A DNA stretch of 55,630 nt from assembly GCA_945906725.1 (NCBI GenBank), contig CAMDRI010000013.1, forward strand, positions 1 to 55,630. The letters run 5' to 3'. A model generated the notes under the pieces. It ran no database searches. It was not told where the DNA came from and saw nothing but the letters and a program-made list of their open reading frames with translations. Of this stretch, positions 22,381 through 31,384 are shown one piece after another (the stretch's first letter is position 1; each line of letters begins with the position of its first letter). This DNA comes from Candidatus Kuenenia stuttgartensis. Lineage in GTDB: Bacteria > Planctomycetota > Planctomycetia > Planctomycetales > Planctomycetaceae. The position numbers were made by a program, and so were the translations under genes.

Positions 22381-23762
22381 TGAATCAAGTCGTGGGGCCG
22401 ATGCGAAACGGGAATCGAGGGGAGCTTCTCGGAATTCTCGTCGGGCAGCAACACGGAAAACGTCGTGCCGTGTGCCGAAGTGTTGGCCAGTTCGATACGG
22501 CCGTCGTTGCGTTCCAGGATCAGGCGGCAGACGAACAGGCCCAGGCCGGTACCGGTTTCTTTGGTCGTGAAATACGGCTGGAAGAGGCGTACTCGGTCGG
22601 ACTCGATGATGCCGCAGCCGTTGTCGTGGATCGAGACTCGCAGCCAGCGGTCGTTGCGTTGTGTGGTGATTTCGATGGTGCCTCCTTCGGCCGTTGCGTC
22701 CATCGCGTTGAGGATCAGGTTCAGGAAGACCTGCACCAACTGGTCACGGACGGCGTTCAGCTTTGGGAGTCCCTCGGTGTAGTGCGTGACGATCTGCTTG
22801 TTCTTGCGGCGTTTGTAGTACTTGGCGATGTTGAGCGCGGCTTCGAGCACCTCCTGCAAGTCGCACTGGCTCCGTTCAAGCGTGGCGGGGCGGCTGAAGT
22901 CGATGAGTTCGCGCAGCGTCCGTTGAATGCGGCGGAGTTGGTCATCGACCATCTGGTAGCGTTCGCGGGTGTAGTCATCGACGTCGCGGCGGTTGAGCAG
23001 TTGGATCACTGAGCTGATGCCAGCCAGCGGGTTCCCCACCTCGTGAGCGATCCCGGCCGCGAGCAATCCGAACGCGGCCTGCTTCTCTTGTTGCACGACG
23101 AACGCTTGTGATTCGCGCAGTTCGCGCGTGCGGTCCTCGATGCGCTGTTCAAGTTCGTGTTGATGCTTTTGCAGTTCGTCATTGAAGAACGACAGCCGAC
23201 GTCCCGCCGATTGCAACAGTCCCGCCAGGGCGGTACTGGCCCACGTCACCCAGCCGAGCCAGATCAGCATCAGCAGCACGCGTGTCGGTTCGTTTGGAGA
23301 ATGCGGTGACGTTGCAAACGCCAGGACGGCGAAGCTCAAGGCATGCAGACAGAAAGTCGAAAACGTGATCCAGCGTGAATATCGAAACGCACAGACCAGC
23401 AGTGACAGGAAATAGTAAAACCGGAAGGGACTTTCGAGTCCCTCGTCGAAGTGACACAACACGCCGATGAAGAGTGCCTCCATCAGCGAGATCACCATCG
23501 GGACGCGGTTGAGGAAGACTTTGCCGCGGAGGCTGAAGTACGAATCGGCGATTGCGTAGATGGCTCCCAGCGTCAGGATGCCGTTCAGGACTTGCCGATT
23601 CGATAGCCATTCCAGCAGTACGATGTGAGTCTCGCTGGACTCGCGTCCCAGAAAATTCACGAGCGCGTAGCCGACCGCCAGGCCGAACCACCGGATGCGA
23701 ACCGTGATGGCTTCAGCCGAAAGTTCAAAGCTGCGGTCGTCGCGAAGAGATGTGGCGTACAC
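22377..23762 (-). CDS. Membrane sensor histidine kinase
   Basis: A 461-residue kinase. Residues about 25-185 contain five or six transmembrane helices with little extracytoplasmic sequence, so it may sense a membrane or intracellular signal. A coiled segment (FFNDELQKHQHELEQRIEDRTRELRESQ) leads to the HisKA domain with phospho-acceptor His240 in GIAHEVGNPLAGIS. The HATPase domain has the N box LNLILNAMDATAEGG, DNGCGI and TGLGLFVCRLI. The start codon is GTG at 23762, 9 bp after the methyltransferase stop. No response regulator is encoded in the window, so the partner must be elsewhere. Confidence 0.93.
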   Translation of the reverse strand: MYATSLRDDRSFELSAEAITVRIRWFGLAVGYALVNFLGRESSETHIVLLEWLSNRQVLNGILTLGAIYAIADSYFSLRGKVFLNRVPMVISLMEALFIGVLCHFDEGLESPFRFYYFLSLLVCAFRYSRWITFSTFCLHALSFAVLAFATSPHSPNEPTRVLLMLIWLGWVTWASTALAGLLQSAGRRLSFFNDELQKHQHELEQRIEDRTRELRESQAFVVQQEKQAAFGLLAAGIAHEVGNPLAGISSVIQLLNRRDVDDYTRERYQMVDDQLRRIQRTLRELIDFSRPATLERSQCDLQEVLEAALNIAKYYKRRKNKQIVTHYTEGLPKLNAVRDQLVQVFLNLILNAMDATAEGGTIEITTQRNDRWLRVSIHDNGCGIIESDRVRLFQPYFTTKETGTGLGLFVCRLILERNDGRIELANTSAHGTTFSVLLPDENSEKLPSIPVSHRPHDLIQ

Positions 23763-23771
23763 GGGATTCAG

Positions 23772-24413
23772 CTACGGCTTTTGCAGGTGTTGCACCCATG
23801 CGGGAGGGATGTTGACGAAGACCCAACTGCGGTTGATGCGGTGTTTGGAGAGATAGTCGTTGGCGATGCGATCGAGTTCGTTGAGCCGCGTCTTCTCGTC
23901 CTTGTTCGCGACGAGTTTTCGTAACGGGCGGACATACATGTACTCGAAATAGCTCAGCGTGCCGCCGGGGGCGAGCAGCTTGAAATAGGTCTCGAAGATC
24001 GACTGCACCAGTTCGGCAGGGAAGTTATTCAACGGCAGTCCGCTGATAATGATGTCGTAGGGCTCAGTTGTGGCAAAGTCCTGAATCGGGCAGACGTGGA
24101 CCTGCGAGCGATCCGCCGCAGCGCGGTAGCTCGGATCAGTTGCGAAGCGTTCACGCAGCAAACCGGCGAAGGTTTCGTTCAATTCGACGAGATCGAAGCG
24201 ATCCTCCGGGCGGAGTAATCGCACGATGCGTTGAGTGACCGCGCCGGTGCCGGGGCCGATCTCCAGGATGCGGCCGGGCCGTTCGCGGCGAGCCATCGGG
24301 CCAGTCATCGCTCGTGCGAGGAAGCGGCTGCTGGGGGCGACGGCCCCAGTGGTTTCGAATCGTTGCCGGAATTGCCGCCAGAATTCCCAATGGTCTTTCA
24401 GAAAGTGAGCCAT
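23772..24413 (-). CDS. Class I SAM methyltransferase, phospholipid N-methyltransferase-like
   Basis: A 213-residue protein with the SAM-binding motif GRILEIGPGTGAVTQRI (residues about 48-64) and acidic VELNETF. The leading FETTGAVAPSSRFLARAM is typical of PmtA-type phosphatidylethanolamine N-methyltransferases, which methylate membrane lipid headgroups; the IISGLPLNNFPAELVQSIFE segment also fits that group. The start at 24413 removes a 37-residue leader that runs into the divergent promoter region. It is the first gene of a tight minus-strand run with the histidine kinase and SpoIID-like gene. Substrate specificity cannot be read from sequence alone. Confidence 0.8.
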   Translation of the reverse strand: MAHFLKDHWEFWRQFRQRFETTGAVAPSSRFLARAMTGPMARRERPGRILEIGPGTGAVTQRIVRLLRPEDRFDLVELNETFAGLLRERFATDPSYRAAADRSQVHVCPIQDFATTEPYDIIISGLPLNNFPAELVQSIFETYFKLLAPGGTLSYFEYMYVRPLRKLVANKDEKTRLNELDRIANDYLSKHRINRSWVFVNIPPAWVQHLQKP

Positions 24414-24523
24414 GCTCGACTTTGTAGCGGGCCGTTGAATGAATTCCCAAGCCAGCGGTTTCGTGCGGGCCGGTGTGCGGCAATAATTCGCTCGCGACTT
24501 TCCAAGGGAAGACGGAGGCAGCA

Positions 24524-25522
24524 ATGCGATTGCAACTCGGCGGAATTTGTTGGTGTTGCTTGATGTTGTTTCAAGCGGTCATTGGACTGGCTCAAGAGGG
24601 CGACGCGAAAGCCGCTCCCAAGTTGCCGGGTAATTCAGCGGTCTGGATCAATTCGCCGCCGATCAGCACTGAGATGCTCGCCGGCAAGGCGGCTGTGCTG
24701 TACTTCTTCGAGGAGACTTGTCCGCGCTGCGTCGAGGCTTGGCCGAGAGTCTTGATGCAGGCGGCGAAGTTCGAGGGCGAGCCGGTCTTGTTCATCGCCG
24801 TGAACTCTGGCTCGCCGCGTCCGCAGTTGGAGGCCTACCTCCGCAAGTACAATGTCAAATGGCCGGTGATCTGTGATTCGGATCGTTCATTCGAGAATCA
24901 ATTCGACTTCACTGTTTCTCTGGAGAACACCAAGCAACTTCGCCTGTTGATGCCGGACGGCAAGTTTAAGAGCGGAGACTCCGAGAACATCGAAGGCTCG
25001 GCCGTCGATGCTCTGCGCGACGCCAAGTGGAAGATTGAGCCGAAAGACATTCCGCCCGTGTTGCAGCCCGCTTGGCTGGCCATCGAGTTCGGCAATTATC
25101 CCGGTGCTGCTCAGATGCTGAAGAAGAACCTCAACGGCAAAGGGGAGATCAAGGAAGCGGCGACACGGCTCAATCAGTTCGTGCTCGACGATCTCACTGG
25201 GCAGATTGACGCCGCAAAGAAATCGCTCGACGACGGCAAGAAGTGGGCAGCCTTCAAACGCTACTCGGCGATCCCGCTCAAGTTCAAGGGTTTTGCGGTT
25301 CCGGCCGAAGTGAACTCGACTCTCAAAGAGTTGGCCGCCGACGAAGCGATCAAAGTGGAGCAAGCCGCGATGCGCCAATTCGACGCTGCCGTGCAGGCCG
25401 CGTCACGCTCGCCGAGTGCCCGCAAGGGCGCGATCAAGCAGCTTGAGAAGTTGATCAAAGACCATCCCGACACCGAAGCGGCGACCGAGGCTCAAAAGTT
25501 GATCGAGCAGGCCGGAATGTGA
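24524..25522 (+). CDS. Exported thioredoxin-like protein with C-terminal helical region
   Basis: A 332-residue protein with a signal peptide (GICWCCLMLFQAVIGLAQ) and a TlpA/thioredoxin-like domain (about residues 35-165). The redox motif is CPRC (Cys66, Cys69) in LYFFEETCPRCVEAWPRVL, followed by FIAVNSGSPRPQLEAYLRKYNVKWPVICD. The C-terminal half (about 185-332) looks helical and repeat-like (GNYPGAAQMLKKNL, QLEKLIKDHPDTEAATEAQKLIEQ), similar to TPR scaffolds. ATG 24524 has GGAGG 8 nt upstream. It is divergent from the methyltransferase gene (110 bp). A periplasmic disulfide or peroxide function is plausible but not shown. Confidence 0.85.
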   Translation: MRLQLGGICWCCLMLFQAVIGLAQEGDAKAAPKLPGNSAVWINSPPISTEMLAGKAAVLYFFEETCPRCVEAWPRVLMQAAKFEGEPVLFIAVNSGSPRPQLEAYLRKYNVKWPVICDSDRSFENQFDFTVSLENTKQLRLLMPDGKFKSGDSENIEGSAVDALRDAKWKIEPKDIPPVLQPAWLAIEFGNYPGAAQMLKKNLNGKGEIKEAATRLNQFVLDDLTGQIDAAKKSLDDGKKWAAFKRYSAIPLKFKGFAVPAEVNSTLKELAADEAIKVEQAAMRQFDAAVQAASRSPSARKGAIKQLEKLIKDHPDTEAATEAQKLIEQAGM

Positions 25523-25628
25523 CGGACTCCGTTGGCTCGTAACACGAGCAATTGCGCGTGCGGTGTTAATCCGGAAAGGTGGTTGCAGTCGAGTGGCAGC
25601 GATCCACGCCAACGAAGGAGTGCCCGCA

Positions 25629-27089
25629 ATGTCATCCGAGCCGCCATCTGATTCGTCTGCAACCTCTGAAGAATCGCTGCCGACTTTGGAAGCGGAGCGT
25701 CAGCCGAATCTTTTGGTTCGCTGTTTGCGATTGTGGTTCGGCTTGCATGAGCCAGTCGATCACGTCGCATATGCCGCCTCCGGATTCGGTTTGATGTTGC
25801 TGAAGTACGCAGTCGAAGCGGCCGTCGTGTTCTTGGCGACGGGGAGGTTTTTCTCGCCGCTGAGTTTCTTGGTGCCGTCTTTCGCGACTCGCGAAGTGGT
25901 TTACCGGGATCTGCCAAGCTGGTTGATGGTGGTTGGGTTTGTCTGGACGTTGCCGTTTCAGTGGATCGCCGTCTCGATGAGCATTCGTCGGTCGGTGCAT
26001 CGCGGTGCCTCACCTTGGACTGGCCTGTGGGTGCTGGTGCCGGTGCTGAATTACATCCCGATGCTGTTTTGGTGCTTGCCGGGAGGCCGCCATTTTTTGA
26101 CTCCGCCGGCAGAAGTTCGCAAAATGGCAACTTCCACCGCGACTTGGCGAACCGACTTGCTAGCCATTGCCGTCGGAGTGGCAATCTTCGTGCTGACGCT
26201 GGGAGCAAGCGTGTACGGCCTGCGTGAGTACGGCAGCGTGCTTTTCTTTGCGACGCCGCTGCTGACCGGAGCCGTCAGCGCGTACATCAGCAACGCCAAG
26301 CATTCGCGTGGCGTGGGTGTGTCGATCGGCATCGCCACGCTCACGTTATTGACGTGTGGAATGGTGCTGGTGATGTTCGCACTTGAGGGTGCTTTCTGCA
26401 TCCTGATGGCAGCGCCCATCTTTCTTTTGGAGGGGGTTTTTGGCGCATTGATCGGGCATCTGATCGCTTGCTGCGGAGCTTCACGATCGGAAGATTGGTC
26501 CGGCGTGATCTTCGTGCTGCCGGTGTTGGCGTTCGGGGAGAGCTTTCAATCGCCTCCACCGTTGCGCGAAGTGGTCTCGATCGTGGAGATCGCCGCGCCG
26601 CCGGAGATCGTGTGGCGCAACGTTGTCTCGTTTCCCGATCTGGCTCCGCCGCGCGAGTGGTTTTTCCGCGCCGGCATCGCGTGCCCGGAACGTGCTCGGA
26701 TCGAAGGGCGCGGCGTTGGTGCGACGCGTTACTGCGAGTTCTCGACCGGCGTATTTGTCGAGCCGATCCGTGTCTGGGACGAACCGCAGCGACTGGCGTT
26801 CGACGTGACCGCTCAACCGCCAACGATGCGCGAACTGAACCCGTGGGGCGACATTCATCCGCCGCATCTGGATTTCGTGCTGATCAGCCGACGCGGCGAA
26901 TTCCGGCTGATCCCGCTGTCGAACGGCGGCACGCGGCTGGAAGGCCGAACGTGGTACGAGTTCGACATGGGACCGCGATCGTATTGGGCGTTGTGGGGAG
27001 ACTATTTCATTCACCGCATTCACCTGCGAGTGCTCGACCACATCCATGACCTCAGCGAGGCGGGCCAAGCTCAGCCGCCGCAGACTTGA
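25629..27089 (+). CDS. DUF805-like membrane protein fused to an SRPBCC domain
   Basis: A 486-residue protein. Residues about 25-300 hold seven or so transmembrane helices; the first part resembles DUF805 (YRDLPSWLMVVGFVWTLPFQ, SWTGLWVLVPVLNYIPMLFWCLPG pattern). After a linker, residues about 320-480 form an SRPBCC/polyketide-cyclase-like ligand-binding domain: VVSIVEIAAPPEIVWRNVVSFPDL, GVGATRYCEFSTGVFVEPIRVWDEPQRLAFDV and GGTRLEGRTWYEFDMGP. The start has AAGGAG 8 nt upstream. The combination of a membrane domain with an SRPBCC domain suggests binding of a hydrophobic ligand at the membrane; this is inference. The next gene, for a MoxR ATPase, starts 74 bp downstream. Confidence 0.8.
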   Translation: MSSEPPSDSSATSEESLPTLEAERQPNLLVRCLRLWFGLHEPVDHVAYAASGFGLMLLKYAVEAAVVFLATGRFFSPLSFLVPSFATREVVYRDLPSWLMVVGFVWTLPFQWIAVSMSIRRSVHRGASPWTGLWVLVPVLNYIPMLFWCLPGGRHFLTPPAEVRKMATSTATWRTDLLAIAVGVAIFVLTLGASVYGLREYGSVLFFATPLLTGAVSAYISNAKHSRGVGVSIGIATLTLLTCGMVLVMFALEGAFCILMAAPIFLLEGVFGALIGHLIACCGASRSEDWSGVIFVLPVLAFGESFQSPPPLREVVSIVEIAAPPEIVWRNVVSFPDLAPPREWFFRAGIACPERARIEGRGVGATRYCEFSTGVFVEPIRVWDEPQRLAFDVTAQPPTMRELNPWGDIHPPHLDFVLISRRGEFRLIPLSNGGTRLEGRTWYEFDMGPRSYWALWGDYFIHRIHLRVLDHIHDLSEAGQAQPPQT

Positions 27090-27163
27090 AGCCGCCGTGT
27101 CGATGGATCAACGTTGCGATATCATTTCTTCGATTCGTTCACCAACTTGTCTGACGCTGCACC

Positions 27164-28114
27164 ATGACCGACACCTCTCTGGCTGACGCGCGTTCCAAAC
27201 TGGACCGACTCAAACAGAACCTCGCGACGGTTATTCAAGGCAAACCGCACGGCCTCGATATTCTGACGATCGCACTCTTGGCCAACGGGTCGGTCCTCAT
27301 GGAGGACGTGCCCGGAGTCGGCAAGACGACGCTGGCGAAAGCCCTGGCTCGGTCGGTTGATCTGACGTTTCATCGCATCCAATTCACGCCCGATTTATTG
27401 CCGGCGGACATCTTGGGTTCGTCGATCTACAACCCGAATGATGGCTCGTTCCATTTCCGCAAGGGGCCGATCTTCTGCCATGTGCTGCTGGCCGACGAGA
27501 TCAACCGCGCGTCGCCGCGCACGCAGTCCGCACTGCTGGAAGCGATGAGCGAATCGCAAGCCACGATCGAAGGCGAGCGCCATGTCCTGCCGGCTCCGTT
27601 CATCGTGCTGGCGACACAGAATCCGGTCGAATATCACGGCACCTATCCGTTGCCCGAAGCGCAACTCGACCGCTTCCTGATCCTGCTGGATCTTGGCTAT
27701 CCCGATCTCGATACCGAGGTCAACATCCTCTTTTCGCAGCAGGAAGAGCATCCACTGGAGCATCTACAACCGGTGCTCGGCGGCGACGAACTGCGGGCGC
27801 TGCAACGCGAAGTCCGGCATGTGCGGGTTGAGCCAACTGTCGCTCGTTACCTCGTCGAGATCGTCAACGAGACTCGCAAGGAGCCACGATTGAAGCTCGG
27901 CGTCAGCCCGCGCGGCTCGTTGATGCTGTTTCGCGTTGCGCAAGCCGCCGCGTTCACGAAGGGACGCGGCTATGTGATCCCCGACGACATCCAAGAGCTG
28001 GCCACCTACGTCCTTGCTCACCGAGTGATCCTGACGTCGCAAGCGAAGTACGGCGGCATCACCAAGTCGGAGATCATCACCGAGATCGTCCGCCGTGTCC
28101 GCGTGCCGACGTGA
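27164..28114 (+). CDS. MoxR family AAA+ ATPase
   Basis: A 316-residue MoxR-type chaperone ATPase. Walker A is in MEDVPGVGKTTLAKALA (near residue 45-60), Walker B in CHVLLADEINRASPRTQSALLEAM, sensor 1 in FIVLATQNPVEYHGTYPLPEAQLDRF, and the lid in RGSLMLFRVAQAAAFTKGRGYVIPDDI. MoxR proteins help mature or activate partner proteins, typically VWA-domain or DUF58 proteins encoded beside them. Here no DUF58 or VWA gene follows; the next gene is convergent (CPBP protease, 21 bp away). The isolated position is therefore slightly unusual. Confidence 0.95.
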   Translation: MTDTSLADARSKLDRLKQNLATVIQGKPHGLDILTIALLANGSVLMEDVPGVGKTTLAKALARSVDLTFHRIQFTPDLLPADILGSSIYNPNDGSFHFRKGPIFCHVLLADEINRASPRTQSALLEAMSESQATIEGERHVLPAPFIVLATQNPVEYHGTYPLPEAQLDRFLILLDLGYPDLDTEVNILFSQQEEHPLEHLQPVLGGDELRALQREVRHVRVEPTVARYLVEIVNETRKEPRLKLGVSPRGSLMLFRVAQAAAFTKGRGYVIPDDIQELATYVLAHRVILTSQAKYGGITKSEIITEIVRRVRVPT

Positions 28115-28135
28115 GTGACAACGCTGCGAGTTCCG

Positions 28136-28906
28136 CTACGCATCGGCCAGCAGCACTCCGACCAACAGATCGTACAGTGCGTGACTACCAGCCGTGATTC
28201 CGAAGCCACGCAGCACAAATAGCCCCGCAAAGATTCCTCCGGCGAGCGCACGAAAGCAGAAGCGAAACAGATCGAACGGCTCGCCGGATGGGCCGGCATG
28301 ATGAGCGGCCGAGAACAACAGGCTCGTGATGAGCACGGCCAATGGCGTCGCCCAGGCTCGCAGCATCAGCGGCTGTCGCAACACGAAGATCGAAGCCGGC
28401 AACAACGCGAGCCGGAACAGCACCTCCTCGTAGATTCCTGCTCCCACATAGCCGAGCGCTCTCGCGAATGTGGCGGCTTCAGTGGGCGTCAACGCGACGA
28501 GCCAGCGCATTTCGCCAAGGACATCGTCACGGGTGGCGTCGGCAAGTGAGAAGACTCGGCTTTGCAACTGTCCCAGCAGCAACAGCAGGAACGCGAACAC
28601 CACGCTTTCCGCAAACATCCCAGCGAGCGTTTCCAGCGAGACTCGCCACGGATGCCGCTCGATCCATTGCCAAGTCAGCAAACCGACGACGACCAACAAC
28701 GGAGGGAGCCATCCGACTCCCAGGCCGACTGCTTCGAGGCCGCCACGCAGCCAAATATCGGCACCGCTGCGAATTTCTGAGGCGTTGCGGCCGCCGACCC
28801 AGATCACGCCCAGTTCGTAGGCGATCAGCATCGGCATCAAAAACACCAGTGACGGCCAGGGCAGTCGCGACTGCTGCCAGTAGTTAGATTTGCTGGTGCG
28901 TTTCAT
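28136..28906 (-). CDS. CPBP family intramembrane metalloprotease (CAAX/Abi-like)
   Basis: A 256-residue multi-pass membrane protein. The CPBP signature is present: IYEEVLFRLALLP (EExxxR) near residue 160, and SLLFSAAHHAG (HxxxB-type) near 205, with a third segment FCFRALAGGIFAGLFVLRGFGITAGSHALYDLLVG. Members cleave within membranes or process prenylated or leader-bearing peptides; substrates here are unknown. No clear Shine-Dalgarno precedes the ATG. The gene converges with the MoxR gene. A palindrome-rich intergenic stretch (28907-29150) lies upstream. Confidence 0.88.
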   Translation of the reverse strand: MKRTSKSNYWQQSRLPWPSLVFLMPMLIAYELGVIWVGGRNASEIRSGADIWLRGGLEAVGLGVGWLPPLLVVVGLLTWQWIERHPWRVSLETLAGMFAESVVFAFLLLLLGQLQSRVFSLADATRDDVLGEMRWLVALTPTEAATFARALGYVGAGIYEEVLFRLALLPASIFVLRQPLMLRAWATPLAVLITSLLFSAAHHAGPSGEPFDLFRFCFRALAGGIFAGLFVLRGFGITAGSHALYDLLVGVLLADA

Positions 28907-28921
28907 GGGTCGGAATGTAGC

Positions 28922-29131
28922 CGTCTCGCTCCGCGAGACGAATGCCGATCGTGGTGACGTTCACCATGCCGAGTCGTGCCGGGCCAGGGGACATCGATGA
29001 CTGTCGAATGTTTGAGGCTGCGAAAGCTGTTCAGCATTGTAACCCGAAACGTCAGCGATGGCGGGCGCTTCAGAACGCGAGGAGTCGCTGACGTCAGTGA
29101 AGCATGCGCCCTCGCTGACGTTTCGGGTTAC
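28922..29131. repeat. Two palindromic elements in the intergenic region 28907-29150
   Basis: A small hairpin CGTCTCG-CTCCG-CGAGACG at 28922-28940 follows GTAGC. A larger element has arms 29039-29069 and 29106-29131, beginning GTAACCCGAAACGTCAGCGA and ending in its exact 20-nt complement; an inner GCTTCA/TGAAGC pair extends the fold. The remainder of the intergenic region shows nothing recognisable. Confidence 0.85.
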
Positions 29132-29150
29132 AAGACGCGGAGCGAGAGGG

Positions 29151-29930
29151 CTACGCATCGGCGAAGAACTTGGCGAAGTTTGTCTTCACTGCGTTCAGCC
29201 CCGCCTGGACGACGCGCGAGTCATTCGACACGGACAGCATCCGGCAGCCTTTCGAATGCAGCATCTGGCAATGCTCGGCATTCGGCGTGACCGCGCCCCA
29301 CGGCTTGTTGTGCTTGCGACAGGCGGCAGCGACTTTGTCGATCGCCTCTTGGCATTTCGGGTGCATAAAGTCGCCGGTCACTCCCAGAGCCTGGCTCAGA
29401 TCGGATGGGCCGACGAAAAGCAGGTCCACGCCGTCGATCGCGGCAATCGCGTCCACGCATTCGACAGATTCGAGTGTCTCGATCTGAATTGCCACGAAGC
29501 CGTTCTGATTCGCCTCCTGAACGAATTTGGCGACCGGCGTCAGTGTGTAGCGTCCATCAAAGCCACTGACGTTGAGCCCGCGATTGCCGCGCGGAGCGAA
29601 CTTTGCCCAACGCACGATCTGTTCGGCTTGCTCGGCGGAATAGATCATCGCCGCCATGATGCCGCCGGCTCCAGCTTCTAGGCATTTCGTGACCAGGGCG
29701 TAATCGGTCGGCGCGATGCGGACGAAGCAGTCGAGGTTCTGACTGCGAGCCGCCGTGCAGGCGATCTCCAGATTCTCCATCGAGAACCCGACGTGCTCGT
29801 GATCGAGCCACAGGCCATCGAAGCCGCCGTTGAAGCCGATCATGTTGATCACGTTGTGATGCAACACTCGGCCGAGCGCCATGTAACGAACCGTTTCACC
29901 ACGAGCCAGTTTTTCTTTCGTGCGAAGCAT
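29151..29930 (-). CDS. HpcH/HpaI family aldolase
   Basis: A 259-residue class II (metal-dependent) pyruvate aldolase homologue. Visible family features are FDGLWLDHEHVGF with the catalytic His, FVRIAPTDYALVTKCLEAGAGGIMAAMI, the metal-binding Glu of IQIETLESVE and Asp of LLFVGPSDLSQALG. Relatives cleave or form 2-keto-3-deoxy sugar acids and related compounds, so this may serve sugar-acid breakdown; the specific substrate is not readable. The start has AAAGG upstream. The PQQ-like gene lies 57 bp upstream on the same strand, so they may be co-transcribed. Confidence 0.92.
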   Translation of the reverse strand: MLRTKEKLARGETVRYMALGRVLHHNVINMIGFNGGFDGLWLDHEHVGFSMENLEIACTAARSQNLDCFVRIAPTDYALVTKCLEAGAGGIMAAMIYSAEQAEQIVRWAKFAPRGNRGLNVSGFDGRYTLTPVAKFVQEANQNGFVAIQIETLESVECVDAIAAIDGVDLLFVGPSDLSQALGVTGDFMHPKCQEAIDKVAAACRKHNKPWGAVTPNAEHCQMLHSKGCRMLSVSNDSRVVQAGLNAVKTNFAKFFADA

Positions 29931-29987
29931 GAGATGCCTTTCAGTCAGTGTTGTTTCACCGCCAGGTGTGCCGTCTGCTCCACGATG

Positions 29988-31235
29988 TTAACCGCCGATG
30001 CAAAACAGGTGCGTGTCGGTGCGGATCAGAATTGTGCCATCGACGAAGATCGGTGTTGCGACAGTTTGTGCGCCGTCAAGTTCGTTCTCGGCGAGCACTT
30101 TGAACTCATTCCCTTGAGCCAACACGAACGTCTTGCCGTCCTCGCGAGTGATGTAAATTTTCCCGTCCGCGAGCGTCGGCGACGAACTGAAGTTGCCTCG
30201 ATTCTTCTCGGCTTGGCCGGACCAGATTTCCTTGCCGGTGGCGATCTCCAGACAGGTGAGCGTGCCTCGGTCATTCAGAATGTAAACCTTGCCATCCGCT
30301 GCCACAGGAGTCGGCACGTCGGAGCCGTTGCCCTTCATGGTCCACGCGACATGCGAAGCGGTCACATCACCGCTGCCGCCCAGTTTGATCGCGGTGACCG
30401 ATTCCGCGCGGGCATATGGTGCCACGACGATCCCGTTGTGAACCACCGCCGATGCAATCGAGCGGAAGTATTTGTGTCCCGTCGGATTCAACCCACCGAC
30501 GCGCCACAGTTCCTTGCCGTTCACCGCGTCGTGCGCGGTGACATGATCGGCACCGAGCACCACGAGCGTCTCCTTGCCTTTGTCGTTGAGCACGACCGGA
30601 GTCGAATAACTCTGAGCCGCCTCTTCCGGAGCACCGAGGTTTCGGTCCTCCTTCCAGGCGACCTTGCCTGTCCCCTTCTCGAACGCGACGAGGTACGACG
30701 GACCGGTTTGCATGACGGTCACGACGCAGTGGGCTTTCGTCAGCACAGGGGACGTTCCCAAGTCCCACCACAGAGTGTCCTCGCCGTACTTGGCCTGAAT
30801 GTTGGCCTGCCAAATGATCTTGCCACTAAAATCCACGCAGGCCAGATCGCCGCTCTTGAAGTACGCGAAGACGTGCTCGCCGTCCGTCACGCAGGAAGGG
30901 TTGCTCCCCGAAGCCTTTTTGTTCTTGCCGGGGCGCTCGGAGCCGACCACAACTCGCCACTGCTCTTTGCCGTCACGGTTGAAAGCCAGCAAAGCATTCT
31001 TCCCGTCGGCACCGCTGGTCAGAAAGATGTATTTGCCCCAGACGACCGGAGTGGACGAACCCTTGCCGGGCAGTTCGACCTTCCACGCGACGTTCTTGGT
31101 CGCACTCCATTCCGTGGGATATCCCGTTCCCGACGCGACGCCGTTGTAGCCCGGCCCGCGCCAGTTCGGCCAATCGCTCGCCAACAGCGGCGAACAAAGA
31201 GCGGCAATCAAACACAACGAGGCAATCAAACGCAT
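29988..31235 (-). CDS. Exported PQQ-binding-like beta-propeller protein
   Basis: A 415-residue secreted protein with a signal peptide (MRLIASLCLIAALCSPLLA, then SDWPNWRGP) and seven or eight PQQ/BamB-type repeats. Typical blades read GKEQWRVVVG, GKIIWQANI, GKVAWKEDRN, GKELWRVGG and GKEIWSGQA. The SDWPNWRGPGYNGVA opening is common in planctomycete PQQ-like proteins. ATG 31235 is preceded by GAAGGAG; the longer frame to 31397 only reads a dispersed repeat. No quinoprotein dehydrogenase active-site residues are recognised, so a scaffold or binding role is as likely as an enzyme. Confidence 0.9.
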   Translation of the reverse strand: MRLIASLCLIAALCSPLLASDWPNWRGPGYNGVASGTGYPTEWSATKNVAWKVELPGKGSSTPVVWGKYIFLTSGADGKNALLAFNRDGKEQWRVVVGSERPGKNKKASGSNPSCVTDGEHVFAYFKSGDLACVDFSGKIIWQANIQAKYGEDTLWWDLGTSPVLTKAHCVVTVMQTGPSYLVAFEKGTGKVAWKEDRNLGAPEEAAQSYSTPVVLNDKGKETLVVLGADHVTAHDAVNGKELWRVGGLNPTGHKYFRSIASAVVHNGIVVAPYARAESVTAIKLGGSGDVTASHVAWTMKGNGSDVPTPVAADGKVYILNDRGTLTCLEIATGKEIWSGQAEKNRGNFSSSPTLADGKIYITREDGKTFVLAQGNEFKVLAENELDGAQTVATPIFVDGTILIRTDTHLFCIGG

Positions 31236-31285
31236 GGCGGGCTCCTTCGGAGGGAATTCGTTGGCTGGTTCGGTGGCACCGACTC

Positions 31286-31384
31286 TTTCCTTCTCCCCTC
31301 GGGAGAAGGTGGCCGAAGGCCGGGCGAGGGATCGATCAACGTTCGGCTCCCTGACCCCAGCCCTCACCCAACGGGAAAGGGAGC
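31286..31384. repeat. Intergenic palindromic repeat (CTTCTCCCCTCGGGAGAAGG type)
   Basis: Contains the hairpin TTCTCCC-CTC-GGGAGAA (31291-31307), GGCCGAAGGCC, and the pair GGGCGAGGG / CCCTCACCC. It is of the same type as the insertion at 15278-15437 in hrpA. It fills much of the 267-bp space between divergent genes starting at 31235 and 31503. Confidence 0.8.
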
